DNA of 22,978 nucleotides from a virus. Under the pieces are notes generated by a model, which worked only from the letters and a program-made list of their open reading frames with translations, was not told the origin of the DNA and did no database searches. The stretch covers positions 1-22,978 of the IMG/VR virus record IMGVR_UViG_3300032288_005963; one strand, given 5' to 3'. Positions within the stretch are counted from its first letter, which is position 1; each line of letters opens with the position of its first letter. The translations under genes were made by a program, and so were the position numbers. Positions 1 through 8,110 of the stretch are shown here, piece by piece.

Positions 1-701
1 CCGCCCGCACCACCATCGTAGTTATTTAAACTAACAACCCCATTGGCAGCAATGTGACTATTACCACCAAGTCCATTGCGGCCACCCGGTGCAGCGTTGC
101 CAAAAGGAGCATTTCTAGAACTTGTTCCGTAACTGGTTGTTGCACCGTTGACACCGAGTTTTATACCAGTATTACCGTCGGTGGATGAGCTGTATCGTCC
201 AGATCCTCCTCCACCACCACCAATGATCAAAGGATTTCCTGTGTCAGTGACCACTACAAAAGATCCTCCGCCACCACCTGCTCCATTAAAACCATTATTG
301 TTTATAGTGTTTGCTGAAAATGAACCAACTGCTATTGTTATGTTTGAGCCTTGTTGCAGCGCAAATCTACCACGAACTATAGCTCCATGACCAAATGTAT
401 TATTTGCATAAGTGTTAATACCACTACGACTACCAGCAACTTCGATTTCATAAGTTGCTGTTTGCGGCACTGTCCATACTTGATATCCTGGAGTAGTAAC
501 TCTATAGTAACTGGTACTGTCTATCCATGTATTACCTACATTACTGTAGTTGGCCAGAAATTGTGTAGTGTTTCCAGATGAACGACCTAATATTGTTCCA
601 TTGGTAAAAGTAAAATTAGTAAAAGAATACAAACTGCCAAGAGTGCCTTCTCCTATTAAAATTCCTGGTCCTATTGTGATTCCTGGTCCTATTGTTGGCA
701 T
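1..701 (-). CDS. Glycine-rich distal tail-fibre/adhesin protein (partial, 3' end beyond window)
   Basis: The first 233 codons are present and the C-terminus lies outside the window. The ATG at 701 follows a purine-rich AGAGAT ribosome site and lies downstream of the neighbouring glycine-rich gene. The N-terminus has repeated IGPG-type turns. A globular segment follows (YSFTNFTFTNG, then W-x-VP near residue 80), and then Gly runs (GGGGG) start at about residue 145. The globular segment matches residues 20-100 of the protein encoded just upstream (728-1681), so the two are paralogues. Glycine-rich domains of this type are known in T-even receptor adhesins (gp38 type), where polyglycine helices pack into a rigid tip. 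Position after the long fibre supports a virion role at the fibre tip. Receptor binding is an inference. Confidence 0.75.
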   Translation of the reverse strand, partial: MPTIGPGITIGPGILIGEGTLGSLYSFTNFTFTNGTILGRSSGNTTQFLANYSNVGNTWIDSTSYYRVTTPGYQVWTVPQTATYEIEVAGSRSGINTYANNTFGHGAIVRGRFALQQGSNITIAVGSFSANTINNNGFNGAGGGGGSFVVVTDTGNPLIIGGGGGGSGRYSSSTDGNTGIKLGVNGATTSYGTSSRNAPFGNAAPGGRNGLGGNSHIAANGVVSLNNYDGGAG

Positions 702-727
702 TTTTATCTCTATTTAAGTTTTGTACA

Positions 728-1681
728 TCAAACTGTACCTAAAAATGTTATAGTAACATAACCATTGGCAAAATTAATATTAGCCGTGTTAGATTGATTA
801 GTGCCGTTGTTGTAGCTGCCACCCCCGGCTGCATATATAGTTACACTAGCGTCACCAGCATTGCCGCCGTTATATCCGCCACCGCCTGCTCCTCGAGCAT
901 TACCGCCCCCGCCCCCGCCAAAGCCGCCAACAGATTCACTGCCTGTGTATCCAGGACCGCCATTGGCACCAAATACAAATGATCGTCCACCTACAGCACC
1001 GCCAGAGGATCCACCACCATTACCAAAAAAGCCACCACCACCGCCAGGATATCCTCCAGTGACTTGGTCAGCACCTGCTGCGCCATTTAAACCACCACTT
1101 ACATTTGATCCCCCACCACCGCCGCCTCCTGTGGCTCTAGTTGTTACGCCCACTGCTCCCGGAACAGTAGTTGCGCTGCCGCCAGCGCCTGCTGAATTGG
1201 AGCTAGTACCGTTTATGCCTCCAGCACCGCCTGCAATAACAAGTATACTGGCGTTGGAATTAAAAGGACTACGAACTACGAAAGAGCCACCACCACCAGA
1301 TCCATAAGAGGCATTGTTGTTTGCACCAGCTTGTCCAGCAATGATTCTAATTGTTTCGTTACGGTTAAGTACAAATGTACCAGTTATTAGTGCTCCGCCA
1401 GCGGCTCTGTTACCACCACCACCTCTTGCGCCAGCGGCTGTCACTGTATATGTTCCAGTAACTGGTACTGTCCATAATTGTACCCCGTTGTCTGTGCCAA
1501 AATAACTGTCATTGTTGATCCAAGTGTTAGCAGAAGTATCGTATAGTGCCCGAAGATTTGAAGTTGTAGGCCCAAAACGACCAACACTGTTGCCATTTGT
1601 AAATGTAAAGTTGGTAAAAGTATACAGTGCATCAACACTGGCAATACTCAAACCATTTATGTTGCTGCCTCGAATATCCAT
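728..1681 (-). CDS. Glycine-rich tail-fibre tip protein, paralogue of its downstream neighbour
   Basis: A 317-aa protein. Residues 1-95 form a globular head with TFTNFTFTNG and a W-x-VP-x-T-G-T-Y strand. The remainder alternates Gly blocks (GGGG to GGGGGGG) with short hydrophobic strands such as SFVVRS and LVIAGGAGG, ending in a beta-like YVTITFLG. Regular Gly runs spaced by 10-25 residues are typical of phage glycine-rich adhesins with polyglycine-II cores. The ATG at 1681 sits one base after the stop of the preceding gene, so the two are probably translated together. The proline-rich plus-strand frames here are antisense shadows of the Gly codons. No enzymatic motif is seen. A role as a host-recognition tip next to the long fibre is inferred from position and composition. 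Confidence 0.8.
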   Translation of the reverse strand: MDIRGSNINGLSIASVDALYTFTNFTFTNGNSVGRFGPTTSNLRALYDTSANTWINNDSYFGTDNGVQLWTVPVTGTYTVTAAGARGGGGNRAAGGALITGTFVLNRNETIRIIAGQAGANNNASYGSGGGGSFVVRSPFNSNASILVIAGGAGGINGTSSNSAGAGGSATTVPGAVGVTTRATGGGGGGGSNVSGGLNGAAGADQVTGGYPGGGGGFFGNGGGSSGGAVGGRSFVFGANGGPGYTGSESVGGFGGGGGGNARGAGGGGYNGGNAGDASVTIYAAGGGSYNNGTNQSNTANINFANGYVTITFLGTV

Positions 1682-1682
1682 A

Positions 1683-2207
1683 TTATATTAATCGCTCAAT
1701 GCAAATGAAATTATTGTTGTAACCTGGGCCAATCATAAGCGTAACTCTGTAAACCCGCCAGTTTGTAGTATCATTTATGATATATGTTGAACCGTCTCCT
1801 TGATTTGGAAAACTCCAACCAAACAAACTTCCGCTTGGAGTTGTATTGTATGTGTAAAGCTGCGTAGTTGCTGCACCGCCTACTCCGTTAACATAACCAA
1901 ATGTTGCAGTAATATGTGCTTGTATTGAACCAGAAGTAGTGGCCAAACTTAGTCCTCTGTTGCCCGCTGTGGTTACTGAAACCTTAATGTTGTCTAATGT
2001 TACAAATGTTCCTGCATTTACATAAGCTGATGCAAATCCTTTAATGCCCGCACTACCAGTAGCTCCTATTTTTGTTTCTAATAATCCTGTAGGATCAGGT
2101 AATAAGATAGAATTTGTTGCGTCATCAAAAAATAGTTCTTCATATTGGGTAGCAATATCTGCTCTATTGTTAGTTACATTATTTGAATGAAGTTTTCTTA
2201 TTGTCAT
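1683..2207 (-). CDS. Fibre-associated structural protein, unknown
   Basis: A 174-aa protein I do not recognise as a named family. The N-terminus (MTIRKLHSNNV...YEELFFDD) recalls the short attachment segments of fibre and fibre-accessory proteins in marine T4-like phages. A Gly/Thr-rich middle with a collagen-like GATGSAGIKG stretch follows (about residues 48-57), then a beta-rich tail with aromatic residues. It has no signal peptide or membrane segment. The ATG at 2207 comes three bases after the stop of the 1655-codon fibre gene, whose last codons supply the GGATAA ribosome-site sequence, so translational coupling is likely. The position between the long fibre and two glycine-rich proteins suggests a virion component of the distal fibre. 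That role is inferred from context only. Confidence 0.7.
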   Translation of the reverse strand: MTIRKLHSNNVTNNRADIATQYEELFFDDATNSILLPDPTGLLETKIGATGSAGIKGFASAYVNAGTFVTLDNIKVSVTTAGNRGLSLATTSGSIQAHITATFGYVNGVGGAATTQLYTYNTTPSGSLFGWSFPNQGDGSTYIINDTTNWRVYRVTLMIGPGYNNNFICIERLI

Positions 2208-2210
2208 TGT

Positions 2211-5200
2211 TTATCCTATGAATGTAACGCCCCAACTGTCGTTGGCATCAAATTGAACTTGCCCTGTTATTACTTGTAATCTTATAGTATCACCCGCTAC
2301 ACATTTGGCATAACCAGTCATTGAAAAATGTGATGCTGTGCCAGTGTTGGTATCTGTTTCCCAGAAAGCAATTACATTGGCACCAGAAGTACTGCTGTTC
2401 TTTTGCAGGCTTGCTTGGTTCAATCCATTATTTCCGCCCACTCTCAGAGTCGCATAAGCGTGATATAATCCAGCCACCGGTGCAGTGAATATACCAGTTG
2501 TATTGTTATAGTAACTACCTTGGTTGTAGTCTATTGTAGCCCCCTGTGTTCCTGTAACTGTATTGCCTGCAAAGATATTGGAGCTACTAGTACCGTATAC
2601 ACGGAATGCTGGTAAGTTTGGTATACTTATAGCATTAGAGCCTGTGACAATCACATTACTTGTGGTTGTAACTGCGCCGTTACTCAAGAAGCTGGTTACA
2701 TAAGTTCCTGCGGTAATTGTGGTATTAGCAGTTGTGCCAACAATATTGCCAACACCAGAAATATTACCAGCGCCTGAGGCCGCAAGTACCAAAGATCCTG
2801 TTGTTATTGTATTGTTTACTGTAATATTACTGTTGGTAGTAATGTTACCAACTAACAAGTTACCAGTAAGAGATCCGACTGTTACCACTGTGGTTGCAGC
2901 ACCCATATTAATTGCTGTAGCTGCGCCACCCAGATTAACTGTAGTTGCGGTGGTATTAAACAAATTACCTGTGGTTTGTGTAGTTACCAGACCGGTTGCA
3001 CCTTGTACAGTTAATGTGCCAGCACTGGTAATACTAAGGCTGTTTTGTGTGGCAAGTCCTGTACTGGTAAGGCTCATTCTTGCACCCAAACCAGCTGCGG
3101 TGTTGGCTGTTGCACTATTTGCTGCATTCCATGCAAATGTACCACCATCTATACTGAACTGTCCCGCACCACTTGCATAGGTATTACGAGCCATTAGTTG
3201 ACCGTTAGCCTGGAAGTACAGGTTATTCATCATATAGCTAGCATTATTTCCTGCGCCACCAGCCGTAATAGCAGTGTTATTACCTATAAACACAGTAGTG
3301 ATGTTGCTGGCTGTGGGATAATTGGTTACCACATTACCCAATGCTATTGATGTATTTGCTGCCAACATGGAAACCACGTTGGCATTGCTGTATGTGCTTC
3401 CACTGGCAACAATACCAGTTAATAAACTTCCATTACCAATAAAGAAGTTGCCAGTAACATTACCTGTAGCATTCAACGCTCCGGTAACAGCAACTATACC
3501 TGTACCGTTTGGTTGTAAACTTATATTACCATTGCTGCCCGATAAAATACTTAAAGCACCTGTGTCAACAATATTGCCAGTGATATTTAAATTACCGGCA
3601 GTAATATTACCCGTTGTTGATATTGTGTTGCTACCAATATTGGATAAGAACAGTGCTACATTAGTGTCGTTGTAGTTGGCACTTGCAGTTATGCCAGTTA
3701 ACTGAGCACCATTACCAATAAAGTAACCAGCAGTGATGTTGCCTGTTGTTACAATGGAATTACTACCCAAACTGGCTAAGAAAGTTGCCACATTAGTGTC
3801 ATTGTAGTTGGCACTTACATTTATGCCAGTTAAAAAGGCACCGTTACCAAAATAATAAGCAGCATTAACATTACCACTGTAAGTTGGCAAATAAGCGGCT
3901 ACATTAGCATTGCTGTAATTTGAACTGCCACCATTGCCAACGAATGCAGTTCCATTGGCAAAATAATAACCTGTGGCAAATATGTTACCAACTGTGGTAT
4001 TTGCTGTAACGGTTAAGTTGCCAGGAAAACTTACATTGCCAACATTGTCAAATACATAATTGTATGTGTTGGCTACTAAAGTTACATTGGGTTCACTGCC
4101 TGAAATATTACCAACTACAATATTACCAGCTAGATAACTTGCAACATTAGTGTTGCTATAGGTTGTGTTAGCAATAATACCAGTCAGTAAACTACCATTA
4201 CCAATAAAATAATTACCAGTAATATTACCTGTGGTTACAATGGTGTTGCTACCGTAGCTACCTAAGAAAGTTGCTACATTTGTATTTCCATAGTTTGAAC
4301 TTGCGGCAATACCAGTCAATAAACTGCCATTACCAATAAAATAATTACCTGTAATGTTACCTGTTGCAACTACAGTGCCGCCTGCGTAAATATTACCGCT
4401 GATGCCTGCTCCACCTGTTACCGTTAATGCACCTGTACTTGTTGAGGTAGCTGCTGTTGCCGATGTTGCTTTAAGTGGTACTTGAACAGTTAAATCAGAA
4501 GTATTAAAAATTGCATGTACGCTGCCGTTTGGCGCAGCAAGCCGACCAGCGCCACCAATTATTACACTAGGAAACCCAGCAACGCTGGTATTAGGCTGAA
4601 GGAAAACACTACCAGGTCTTGTAACTGTGTCGCCATAAATGCTAGCACCAGTGTTAAAAGTTAAGGCACTAGTATTGTTTGTAAGGGTAATATTAGCAGC
4701 TGACAAATTGCCAGTGTAAGTTGGCAAATATGCAGCCACATTGGTATTGCTATAAGTTGCAGGCAACCCAGTTAATTGACTACCGTTACCTAGTATATAA
4801 TTGCCTGTGATATTTCCGCTAACAGTGAAAAGACCAGCAGACACAGTGGCTACAACATTGTTAGTATTGCCGCCGCCAGCTATAAATTTAATAACCTTGC
4901 CACTTGTGCCTGCACCAATAATCAAATTACCACCTTGATTGCCTGCACCGTTACCCAAAGTATACAAGTAAGCGTCGTTGGCGCGAACGGAATTCCCAAC
5001 AATGTTGGGACTCAGGCCATCAAAGTTACTGCTGGCAATTCCCATGTCAACAAAGTATGTAGAATCTGTACCATTGTCAGCGGTGACTATGTAATCTCCC
5101 GTAGCTGCGTTTCCACTGTTTATATTTTCTAAATTAATTTGAACATAGTCATTATAGTTGCCGCTAGACTGTACAATTGTTTGTTGTAATGCTGTGTATC

Positions 5201-7178
5201 CAGCAGCAATGCCTGTATACAATGCATTGAAACCTGTGGCAGCATTACCGAAGAACTGGCCACTATTACCACTTATCTGTGTAATGTTGCCAATAATTGT
5301 TGAGTTACCAGTGACTATTAAATTACCAATAGTAGCGTTTCCACTTACTTGTAATGTGGTGGTGTTTGTGGTACCCGAAACTGCCAAACCAGTTAAGGTG
5401 CCTATTGTGGTAATTCCTGTTTGGCTAGCTGTGCCTATAGTGCCGTATATTGTATTGAATGTACCAACATTTGCAGTAATAGAATTTGAATTTATATCGT
5501 TTAAAATATCGATGCCATTATTATATTGAATGACAGAATTATTACTAGGCAATTTAAGATTGCCGCTGGAATCAAATGTCCAAGTTTTATCATCTTTTAC
5601 AATATTTGCTGCAATATTACCAGTGTATGTTGGCAAATATGCAGCAACATTACTGTTTCCATAGTTACTTGATGCGGCAATACCAGTTAATAAAGCACCA
5701 TTACCAATAAAATACCCTGCAGTGATGTTGCCACTGGCAACTATACTGTGTGTGGTAATGTCAAAGCCTGTGATTCTCGGAGCAGGACTTGATGCAAATT
5801 CTGCGTTTATGCCGCCTGGCACTTTTAAATTGCCGTCGGTTTCTAAACTTACTGTATATGAATTTCTGCTTAATTGAGCAGAGTTACCACCGATAACATT
5901 GCCATTAACACTCAATTCTCCATTTGTTACAGTAATGGGCACACTGTCAATGTACAATGTGCTGTTGCTTAACCAAAGATCTTTCCATTGTGCAGTAGCA
6001 CTTCCTAGACTGTAAGATACATTAGACGATGGTAATATATTGCCAGTAACTGTGACTAAGTTTTGACTGAAAGTAGTTACAACATTTGAATCAGAAGTAT
6101 TGCCAACAAATAATTTTACTATACCATTGGTACTACCTATGACCAAATTTCCTACATTGGCGGTACTGGGTCCTGCTAGATTGTAGCTTGTTACATATAA
6201 GTAACCGTCGTTTTTTGTATTACTTGCGGGAAACCAATAATCTTGAGCAAATTGGCTGCTGTTGATACCCATGTTAATATAATAGGTAGTGTCCGAGCCA
6301 TTGTCCGAAGTGGCCACAAAATCGGAACTGGCTGCTGCATTGTCACTTAAATTTTGATTAACAACTTGTTGATAGCTGTTGGCGAAACCATAAATTTGTA
6401 AATAAGCATTGGGATATTGACCATAGTGAACACCGTCACTGACCACAATATTTCCCAACATTTCTGTAGTATTATTACTGTAAAATTTAACAGTTTCTAC
6501 TCCCTCATGTCTTAAACGCAACACACTTAAATTGCCACTCAAATATGCATGACTAAGACCAGTATCACCTTCAACTGTTGCAAACTGATAGCCTGTGGGC
6601 AAGTTTGGCGATGCGTAATATTCTGAAGCACTGACACTACCATTAAATGTAAAGGTGTAACCGTTACCGGGACCAGACGCTCCGGTATTAAATCCCATTT
6701 TACCACTGTCGTTTCTTATGTTGATGCCCGACAAAGTGTTGTTAGCTCGAATCGATATGCTGACATTTCCAGTACTTCTATTACCAGTAGACATGGTTAC
6801 GGTATTATTAGAACTAGTGATTACAAAATCATGCTGGTTTACAGTTAAATTTCCACCTATAGCTAGAATATTGGCAACTAAGCGGTCGTCTGTTAAAATA
6901 TTGGCTGATGTTCTAATAACACCAGTAGTGGTTAAGTTTATATTGCTGTTACTGGCAAGATATGCAGCAACATTACTGTTCCCATAATTTGCGTTAGCTG
7001 AAACATTAGCAAGATCAGCAGCGGTTGCCAAAGCATAACCGCCTGCAGTACTACCATCTTGCAAATGCAGTGTGTAAGTAGTTGTATTAAATACCAGCTC
7101 GCCTTGTAGGCCAGTAAAACCTGCTACTGCTGCAGAATTTCCTCTTAGTAATCTTAGTCGTCTGGTGCTTATTGTCAT
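2211..7178 (-). CDS. Long repetitive tail fibre with Mtd-like N-terminus and C1q-like C-terminus
   Basis: A 1655-aa fibre. Residues 1-55 (RRLRLLRGNSAA..., then GELVFNTTTYTLHLQDG) match the pattern of the N-terminal attachment domain of phage major tropism determinants (Mtd_N-like). Residues about 60-1500 are low-complexity beta repeats built on GNxxLTGI followed by YxNxNVAxYL and GNITxxYFIGNG. Two copies of a roughly 110-residue domain with (A/T)DNGxDxTYxxxMGIxSSxF lie at about 270-380 and 670-790. Residues about 1520-1655 resemble a C1q/TNF-like jelly roll (FTAPVAGLYHAYATL, AGDTIRLQV, WGVTFIG), which often forms trimeric receptor-binding tips. There is no S74 peptidase tail. Its start overlaps the upstream stop by one base (TAATG). 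The protein is expected to be a homotrimer on the virion surface. Confidence 0.9.
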   Translation of the reverse strand: MTISTRRLRLLRGNSAAVAGFTGLQGELVFNTTTYTLHLQDGSTAGGYALATAADLANVSANANYGNSNVAAYLASNSNINLTTTGVIRTSANILTDDRLVANILAIGGNLTVNQHDFVITSSNNTVTMSTGNRSTGNVSISIRANNTLSGINIRNDSGKMGFNTGASGPGNGYTFTFNGSVSASEYYASPNLPTGYQFATVEGDTGLSHAYLSGNLSVLRLRHEGVETVKFYSNNTTEMLGNIVVSDGVHYGQYPNAYLQIYGFANSYQQVVNQNLSDNAAASSDFVATSDNGSDTTYYINMGINSSQFAQDYWFPASNTKNDGYLYVTSYNLAGPSTANVGNLVIGSTNGIVKLFVGNTSDSNVVTTFSQNLVTVTGNILPSSNVSYSLGSATAQWKDLWLSNSTLYIDSVPITVTNGELSVNGNVIGGNSAQLSRNSYTVSLETDGNLKVPGGINAEFASSPAPRITGFDITTHSIVASGNITAGYFIGNGALLTGIAASSNYGNSNVAAYLPTYTGNIAANIVKDDKTWTFDSSGNLKLPSNNSVIQYNNGIDILNDINSNSITANVGTFNTIYGTIGTASQTGITTIGTLTGLAVSGTTNTTTLQVSGNATIGNLIVTGNSTIIGNITQISGNSGQFFGNAATGFNALYTGIAAGYTALQQTIVQSSGNYNDYVQINLENINSGNAATGDYIVTADNGTDSTYFVDMGIASSNFDGLSPNIVGNSVRANDAYLYTLGNGAGNQGGNLIIGAGTSGKVIKFIAGGGNTNNVVATVSAGLFTVSGNITGNYILGNGSQLTGLPATYSNTNVAAYLPTYTGNLSAANITLTNNTSALTFNTGASIYGDTVTRPGSVFLQPNTSVAGFPSVIIGGAGRLAAPNGSVHAIFNTSDLTVQVPLKATSATAATSTSTGALTVTGGAGISGNIYAGGTVVATGNITGNYFIGNGSLLTGIAASSNYGNTNVATFLGSYGSNTIVTTGNITGNYFIGNGSLLTGIIANTTYSNTNVASYLAGNIVVGNISGSEPNVTLVANTYNYVFDNVGNVSFPGNLTVTANTTVGNIFATGYYFANGTAFVGNGGSSNYSNANVAAYLPTYSGNVNAAYYFGNGAFLTGINVSANYNDTNVATFLASLGSNSIVTTGNITAGYFIGNGAQLTGITASANYNDTNVALFLSNIGSNTISTTGNITAGNLNITGNIVDTGALSILSGSNGNISLQPNGTGIVAVTGALNATGNVTGNFFIGNGSLLTGIVASGSTYSNANVVSMLAANTSIALGNVVTNYPTASNITTVFIGNNTAITAGGAGNNASYMMNNLYFQANGQLMARNTYASGAGQFSIDGGTFAWNAANSATANTAAGLGARMSLTSTGLATQNSLSITSAGTLTVQGATGLVTTQTTGNLFNTTATTVNLGGAATAINMGAATTVVTVGSLTGNLLVGNITTNSNITVNNTITTGSLVLAASGAGNISGVGNIVGTTANTTITAGTYVTSFLSNGAVTTTSNVIVTGSNAISIPNLPAFRVYGTSSSNIFAGNTVTGTQGATIDYNQGSYYNNTTGIFTAPVAGLYHAYATLRVGGNNGLNQASLQKNSSTSGANVIAFWETDTNTGTASHFSMTGYAKCVAGDTIRLQVITGQVQFDANDSWGVTFIG
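3400..5720 (-). repeat. Degenerate fibre repeats encoding GNG-x-LTGI / NVAxYL units
   Basis: Within the fibre gene the motif ACCAATAAA(A/G)(T/A)A, or a close variant, recurs near 3437, 3713, 3846, 4200, 4333, 4788 and 5703. It is flanked by CCAGTTAA(T/C)...CC(A/G)TT on one side and TTGCC-type sequence on the other. Each copy encodes a YFIGNGxxLTGI unit, usually followed by (S/T)NVAxYL. The blocks starting near 4185 and 4310 are nearly identical over tens of bases, and those near 3640 and 3770 are another close pair, which suggests recent duplication. Confidence 0.85.
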
Positions 7179-7678
7179 TATAGTGTGCCCAAATCCTCAA
7201 TGGGGTCGCTTACAAATATATTACCTGTGAATTCAGGATACGCTGTGCCTACAACAACCATTTGTCCTTGAGCACCCCAATTGTCGTCTACATATGCAGG
7301 CTGTTGTGCAGCACCTGAAGTATAATATATGGAATAAATGTACTGTTCCCGTTCAAACGCATTTATATTGATAACGGGAATAGTTACTGTGCCTATTCCT
7401 GCTGTGGCATTACTTATAGTTACATTACTTTGAAAAATTACATTAGCATTACTGGTTACATAATCATCTATTACACTAAAAACCAAGGGTTGTACATTGG
7501 TTAAATTATAGGGTTTTTGATCCTGATTTTGGACTTTGACTTTGATTACATTGTCTACACCTTTGTAGACTGTGATAGTTCTAGTGTACACGACTCTGTT
7601 CCTTTGTTCAATTTCAGGATCCGTGGCTATCTGAACCAGGATCTGATTGTCATAGATATAAGTGTTTATCTGCTGCAT
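7178..7678 (-). CDS. BppU-like baseplate/fibre adaptor protein
   Basis: A 166-aa protein. The segment DNVIKVKVQNQDQKPYNLTN (about residues 42-61) followed by PLVFSVIDDY has the layout of the N-terminal beta-sandwich of baseplate upper proteins (BppU_N type). These domains hold receptor-binding proteins to the baseplate in other phages. The rest is beta-rich and ends in a short acidic tail (DPIEDLGTL). No enzyme motif is seen. The stop overlaps the start of the long fibre gene by one base (TAATG), so the two are translationally coupled, which fits an adaptor made together with its fibre. The ATG at 7678 (MQQINTYIY) is the only good start. The BppU similarity is judged by eye; a generic structural protein is the fallback. 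Confidence 0.75.
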   Translation of the reverse strand: MQQINTYIYDNQILVQIATDPEIEQRNRVVYTRTITVYKGVDNVIKVKVQNQDQKPYNLTNVQPLVFSVIDDYVTSNANVIFQSNVTISNATAGIGTVTIPVININAFEREQYIYSIYYTSGAAQQPAYVDDNWGAQGQMVVVGTAYPEFTGNIFVSDPIEDLGTL

Positions 7679-7687
7679 AGAGTATTT

Positions 7688-8110
7688 ATTACAAAGCCAT
7701 ATTCAAATTATGGCAAATTTTCATCGATAAATAAAATCGTGCAAGAATACCAAAAACTATTAGACGAATACCCTTTTCTCAGCTTTTTAACCTACGGCGG
7801 TAACGAGTATATAGGTATAATACAAAATATAGATGATGTTATAACCAGTATCTATGATTTTGCTGTGTTGAAAACCCCGCAACAAAAAATATTATATTTA
7901 GAATTAGGTGAAAGCTGGTGGTGGGAAAGCAATAGGATGATTCCTATTAACATATTTTTAAAAACCGAATGGGGACCGTTTAGATCTACTCTAAAAACAT
8001 TCAACAGTAAAGATGTTGCTGTAAAGTATGGTCCTGCGTTGAGTCTAAAAGAAAATGCTCAAAAAAAATCAAAGCGTCGCAGTATCACCCTTGTAAGACG
8101 GGTCATTTAA
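7688..8110 (+). CDS. Conserved hypothetical protein of marine T4-like phages; only plus-strand gene, non-ATG start
   Basis: About 140 aa if it begins at the ATT at 7688 (then TKPYSNYGKF). The only in-frame ATG upstream (7517) would place 54 codons inside the divergent BppU-like gene, and a GTG at 7739 would remove the ITKPYSNYGKF segment, which looks like genuine protein. The start is therefore uncertain. The body is clearly coding: YGGNEYIGIIQN, a YDF segment, LELGESWWWESNRMIPINIF, then LKTFNSKD and a basic C-terminus, KKSKRRSITLVRRV. I recognise this pattern as a conserved hypothetical of cyanophages and pelagiphages with no known function. It has no membrane segment. The basic tail could bind nucleic acid (inference). 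Its 3' end overlaps the convergent polymerase-like gene by 42 bases. Confidence 0.75.
   Translation: MTKPYSNYGKFSSINKIVQEYQKLLDEYPFLSFLTYGGNEYIGIIQNIDDVITSIYDFAVLKTPQQKILYLELGESWWWESNRMIPINIFLKTEWGPFRSTLKTFNSKDVAVKYGPALSLKENAQKKSKRRSITLVRRVI

Noticed and set aside
861-1307. Long proline-rich plus-strand frame (and similar ones at 148-390, 1314-1505)
   Set aside because: It is the antisense reading of glycine codons (GGN read as NCC) in the glycine-rich genes; no ribosome site and no independent coding character.
2719-3675. Plus-strand hydrophobic frames inside the fibre gene
   Set aside because: Antisense shadows of Asn/Thr/Gly-rich repeats; they lack signals and would be embedded in a clearly coding 1655-aa gene.
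3400-5720. CRISPR-like array because of recurring ACCAATAAAATA units
   Set aside because: Spacing is irregular, units are in frame and degenerate, and they encode a protein repeat within an intact gene.
2211-7178. Diversity-generating retroelement acting on the Mtd-like fibre
   Set aside because: The similarity is to the N-terminal attachment domain only. The C-terminus is C1q-like rather than a C-type lectin, and no reverse transcriptase or template repeat is visible in the window.
7517-7687. Extension of the plus-strand gene upstream to the ATG at 7517
   Set aside because: This would place 54 codons antisense within the BppU-like gene, and the extra residues look like reverse reading of that gene.
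7681-7690. AATAAATACT on the minus strand, close to the T4 late promoter TATAAATACT
   Set aside because: It ends only two bases before the ATG at 7678, so a transcript starting from it would lack the start codon. Chance match in AT-rich DNA is likely.
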